From: Bugulina stolonifera
Taxonomy: Eukaryota; Bryozoa; Gymnolaemata; Cheilostomatida; Bugulidae
Assembly (NCBI GenBank): GCA_935421135.1
Contig: OW285193.1
Coordinates: forward strand, 5,946,496 to 6,010,495
Direction: 5' to 3'
DNA: 64,000 nt
The notes under the pieces are model-generated. The model was given only the letters and a program-made list of their open reading frames with translations, made no database searches and had not been told where the DNA came from. This document shows positions 61,874-64,000 of the stretch, one piece after another; positions within the stretch are counted from its first letter, which is position 1, and every line of letters begins with the position of its first letter. A program made the position numbers and the translations under genes.

Positions 61874-62148
61874 TGTCAGCTGGAACTAACCTATACTACG
61901 AAGAGGAGACTCTGTATAAGTAGTATAGAAGTGTCTTTATTGAGATCCAAGCATCAACTGAGACATGATAGTAAAAAGCATTGGCTTTATATAGTACTGT
62001 GATGGACCGGCCGACTGACCCGACACCCAGACCAACCTATGCCGAGGTCATCAGGAAGGCCCTGATACCCAAATGGCTATTGTCTCTCATAAATGACTCT
62101 GAAAAGGCCTTAGTGTCTTGGCTACTTATGAATTAACCATGCTTGACA
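61874..62148 (-). mobile_element. LTR-like unit (solo or partial)
   Basis: On the - strand it starts TGTCA and ends TGACA, with a TATA box (+ 61987-61994) and AATAAA 50 bp downstream (+ 61936-61941), the same terminal bases and layout as the LTR at 2776-3180. No primer site or target duplication found. Confidence 0.4.
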
Positions 62149-62164
62149 TTACTCTCATATAATA

Positions 62165-62720
62165 TACCTTATACATGCATATTATCCATGGGCACTAATA
62201 AGCTATTGATCATAATAAGAAGTTGTCCTCTCCCAATTTCTCTTCTCTAGGCCAAGAGAAATTGGGAGAGGACAACTTCTTATTATGATCAATAGCTTAT
62301 TAGTGCCCATGATATTATCCATCATTATAATCAACTGCTGTATACATAGTGTGCTTTACATTGTTATTATTAGCCAATCAGGCTGTCGCATTTCTACATG
62401 GTCCAATATGTGTGCAATTACCTATTATCCTGATTGCTTTCTCTAAGACTTTTATCTGTATACTTTTGGGGCCGATGTGTCAAAACATTGACATTACCTT
62501 CCCATATAATCTTATACATGCATGGACATTATTCTATTATTATAATCAACTGCTTATGCATAGTGTGCTCTGTATTGTTATCATTAGTCAATCAGGTTAT
62601 TGCATTTTCTACTATGTGTGCAATTATCTATTTATCCTGATTATATCTTCTAAGTCTTTTACCTGTACACTTTTTGGGGCCGGTGTCTCAGAACATGGCC
62701 ATATTTATATATAACCCATA
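62165..62720. repeat. ~215-bp tandem repeat, two and a half copies
   Basis: TATAATCAACTGCT recurs at 62326 and 62541, with long matching sequence after each (GTGTGCAATTA, TTTTGGGGCC). A left partial copy is split by the palindrome at 62188-62310. Confidence 0.75.
62188..62310. mobile_element. Perfect 123-bp palindromic (foldback) element
   Basis: Two identical 56-nt arms (62188-62243 and 62255-62310) around an 11-nt loop, with no mismatch. Direct repeats of ATATTATCC lie at 62179-62187 and 62312-62320. The arms contain the AGTTGTCCTCTC core shared with other hairpins in the window. Confidence 0.88.
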
Positions 62721-62729
62721 CTGGTATAT

Positions 62730-62953
62730 TGTAAGCACTTTTTGTGCAAGGCCGACCCTTTTGGTGGCCGACGTCGGGCGGAACTACGCCATATTGTTGC
62801 GTAAGTTCCGGCCCGATACCTTATCATACCAGCCCGATACCTTATCGTACCTTTTTCCGGAAGTGTTTTTAGTATAAAAGCCCGCACATTTCTTGTATCA
62901 AATTAGTTGTTGATTGCACTCCAATAAAACAACATTTCCTAACTCAACCTACA
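62730..62953 (+). mobile_element. LTR-like unit with TATA and poly(A) signals
   Basis: Begins TGTAAGC and ends CCTACA, with TATAAAA at 62873-62879 and AATAAA at 62923-62928. It also holds a 20-bp tandem (AGCCCGATACCTTATC). It may be the left LTR of an element running rightward; no coding part is recognisable in the next 1 kb. Confidence 0.4.
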
Positions 62954-64000
62954 GAGGCTTACTCTTGGAGGCGGGTAGCTCCACCCACAGGTCTTCTTAG
63001 ACCTAAGCGGCCGAGCTCATCCTCATACTCGCTTAAGCACTCTTTCTACACTCCTTGCGAGTTCTACATCATCAGACTTTAGCTGATCCCAGATTCTTCA
63101 TGAATCTAGCGTTGGTTCTAAGCCCTTAGATCAATACTACTTCTTTCTACACTCTTTTGGAGTATAAACATACAGACCTGCGTCGACCCTGAACTCTTCT
63201 ATGAGTCTCAGCCTCGGCCTACGTCTTCATCAATAATCATAGAGCTTAACTAACTGTAATGTGTGGAAGTTACCTTGGTCGTCCTCTACCAACAACCAAG
63301 CACTTCCCATACCCGTGCCATATCGGCACTCGTACGTAACCCTACACAGCAAAACATTACAGTATTCTAATTTACGGAAAACTAGAGTTCTGGTAAAAGG
63401 CCGACGTAGAGTCATCCGGAAATTGCACAACAAGATGGCGGCCGAAAGCCCAAGGTTCGACCCAAAATAGGTCGCCCATAACAAAAGTTGCTTAAAAACA
63501 TGTGAATCATGTGAAAAATTAATTACAGCAATTTTTGAGACGTCGGACCAAGTTACATAGGTATAAAAAGGGTATAAATGTTCAGTAATGCACATAACAG
63601 GTGAGTGTAAGATATGTTTGTGCACAAGCTAGTCAACATACATAAATAATATATGAGTTGTTCATGACAATGCAATGCAGTACGAGTATGTCTATAATGT
63701 CATACTGGCCTCTACAATTATAGGCGCGCCACTTCATTCTGCTACTCTGTGTGGAGGTGTCAGCCTTCTTCAACTTATGCCTCTCAAGCAGCCTAGGATT
63801 GGGGCTATGCCCATTTAGACTGGTTGGAATTTCACCTCCATACACTTCCTCTTCGTTGCTGTAGGATTTTTCCCACAACTGGGACCCAGCATGATTGTGT
63901 CAAGGACACTAGGGACACTGAACTAGCAACTAGCTGGTTGGCCTTGCTTCTACTTTTGGCGCTCTGTTTGTATGCTACAGACACAGCATTATGGACTAAA
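62954..64000 (+). other. Right edge: no recognisable gene
   Basis: More CpG than the rest, with AACAAGATGGCGGCCG at 63428-63443, a match to the YY1 motif seen in promoters and some transposons. The open frames on both strands here show no family signature. Confidence 0.4.

Noticed and set aside
62349..62714. Hydrophobic 121-codon frame
   Set aside because: It lies in the ~215-bp tandem repeat; the two repeat copies are not in conserved reading frame.
63230..63625. 131-codon - strand frame at the right edge
   Set aside because: No recognisable domain, no splice partners, and it overlaps a CpG-rich region with a YY1-like motif; not enough to call a gene.

Overview
The window is animal nuclear DNA. 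It is AT-rich, with short exons separated by GT-AG introns of about 0.1 to 8 kb that are full of minisatellites, hairpin elements and transposon fragments. Nearly all of it, 3450 to 58578 on the + strand, is the 3' majority of one gene of the dystrophin/utrophin family. I could chain 52 exons by splice signals and reading phase. They give one uninterrupted frame of 9,063 nt (3,020 codons plus stop), entering in phase 0. The actin-binding N-terminus and the first rod exons must lie to the left of the window. The host cannot be named. Human-like intron positions in the C-terminal part suggest a slowly evolving lineage. The retroelement at the left edge belongs to a group first described in deuterostomes, but that is weak evidence.

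Layout. Positions 1-3180 hold a 5'-LTR Ty3/gypsy-type retrotransposon on the - strand, inside an intron; its integrase is encoded before its reverse transcriptase (Gmr1-like order). Positions 3450-36871 hold rod exons e1-e33: spectrin repeats broken by a Ser/Thr-rich hinge (e20) and a proline-rich hinge (e28/e29). Positions 39831-41879 hold a very large exon that starts with its own ATG after an in-frame stop and splices into e34. It is a probable internal-promoter first exon at the same position as the vertebrate Dp116 promoter. Positions 45076-47729 (e34-e38) hold the last spectrin repeats. Positions 48337-48606 hold a 270-nt optional exon or second internal start. Positions 48887-51697 (e39-e45) hold the WW, EF-hand-like and ZZ domains. 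Positions 52194-58578 (e46-e52) hold the C-terminal tail, with a 24-nt microexon, the paired coiled coils and a conserved end. Positions 58579-64000 are 3' flank, with palindromic hairpin elements, a ~215-bp tandem repeat and two LTR-like units.

The gene is expected to encode the cytoplasmic scaffold linking actin to membrane dystroglycan (WW-EF-ZZ) and to dystrobrevin/syntrophin (C-terminal coiled coils). Predicted products are a long rod isoform, a ~1,726-aa isoform with a 683-residue disordered head, and possibly an ~847-aa Dp71-like isoform. Three introns carry minisatellites whose unit contains the 5' splice donor. In one case the extra donors keep the reading frame.
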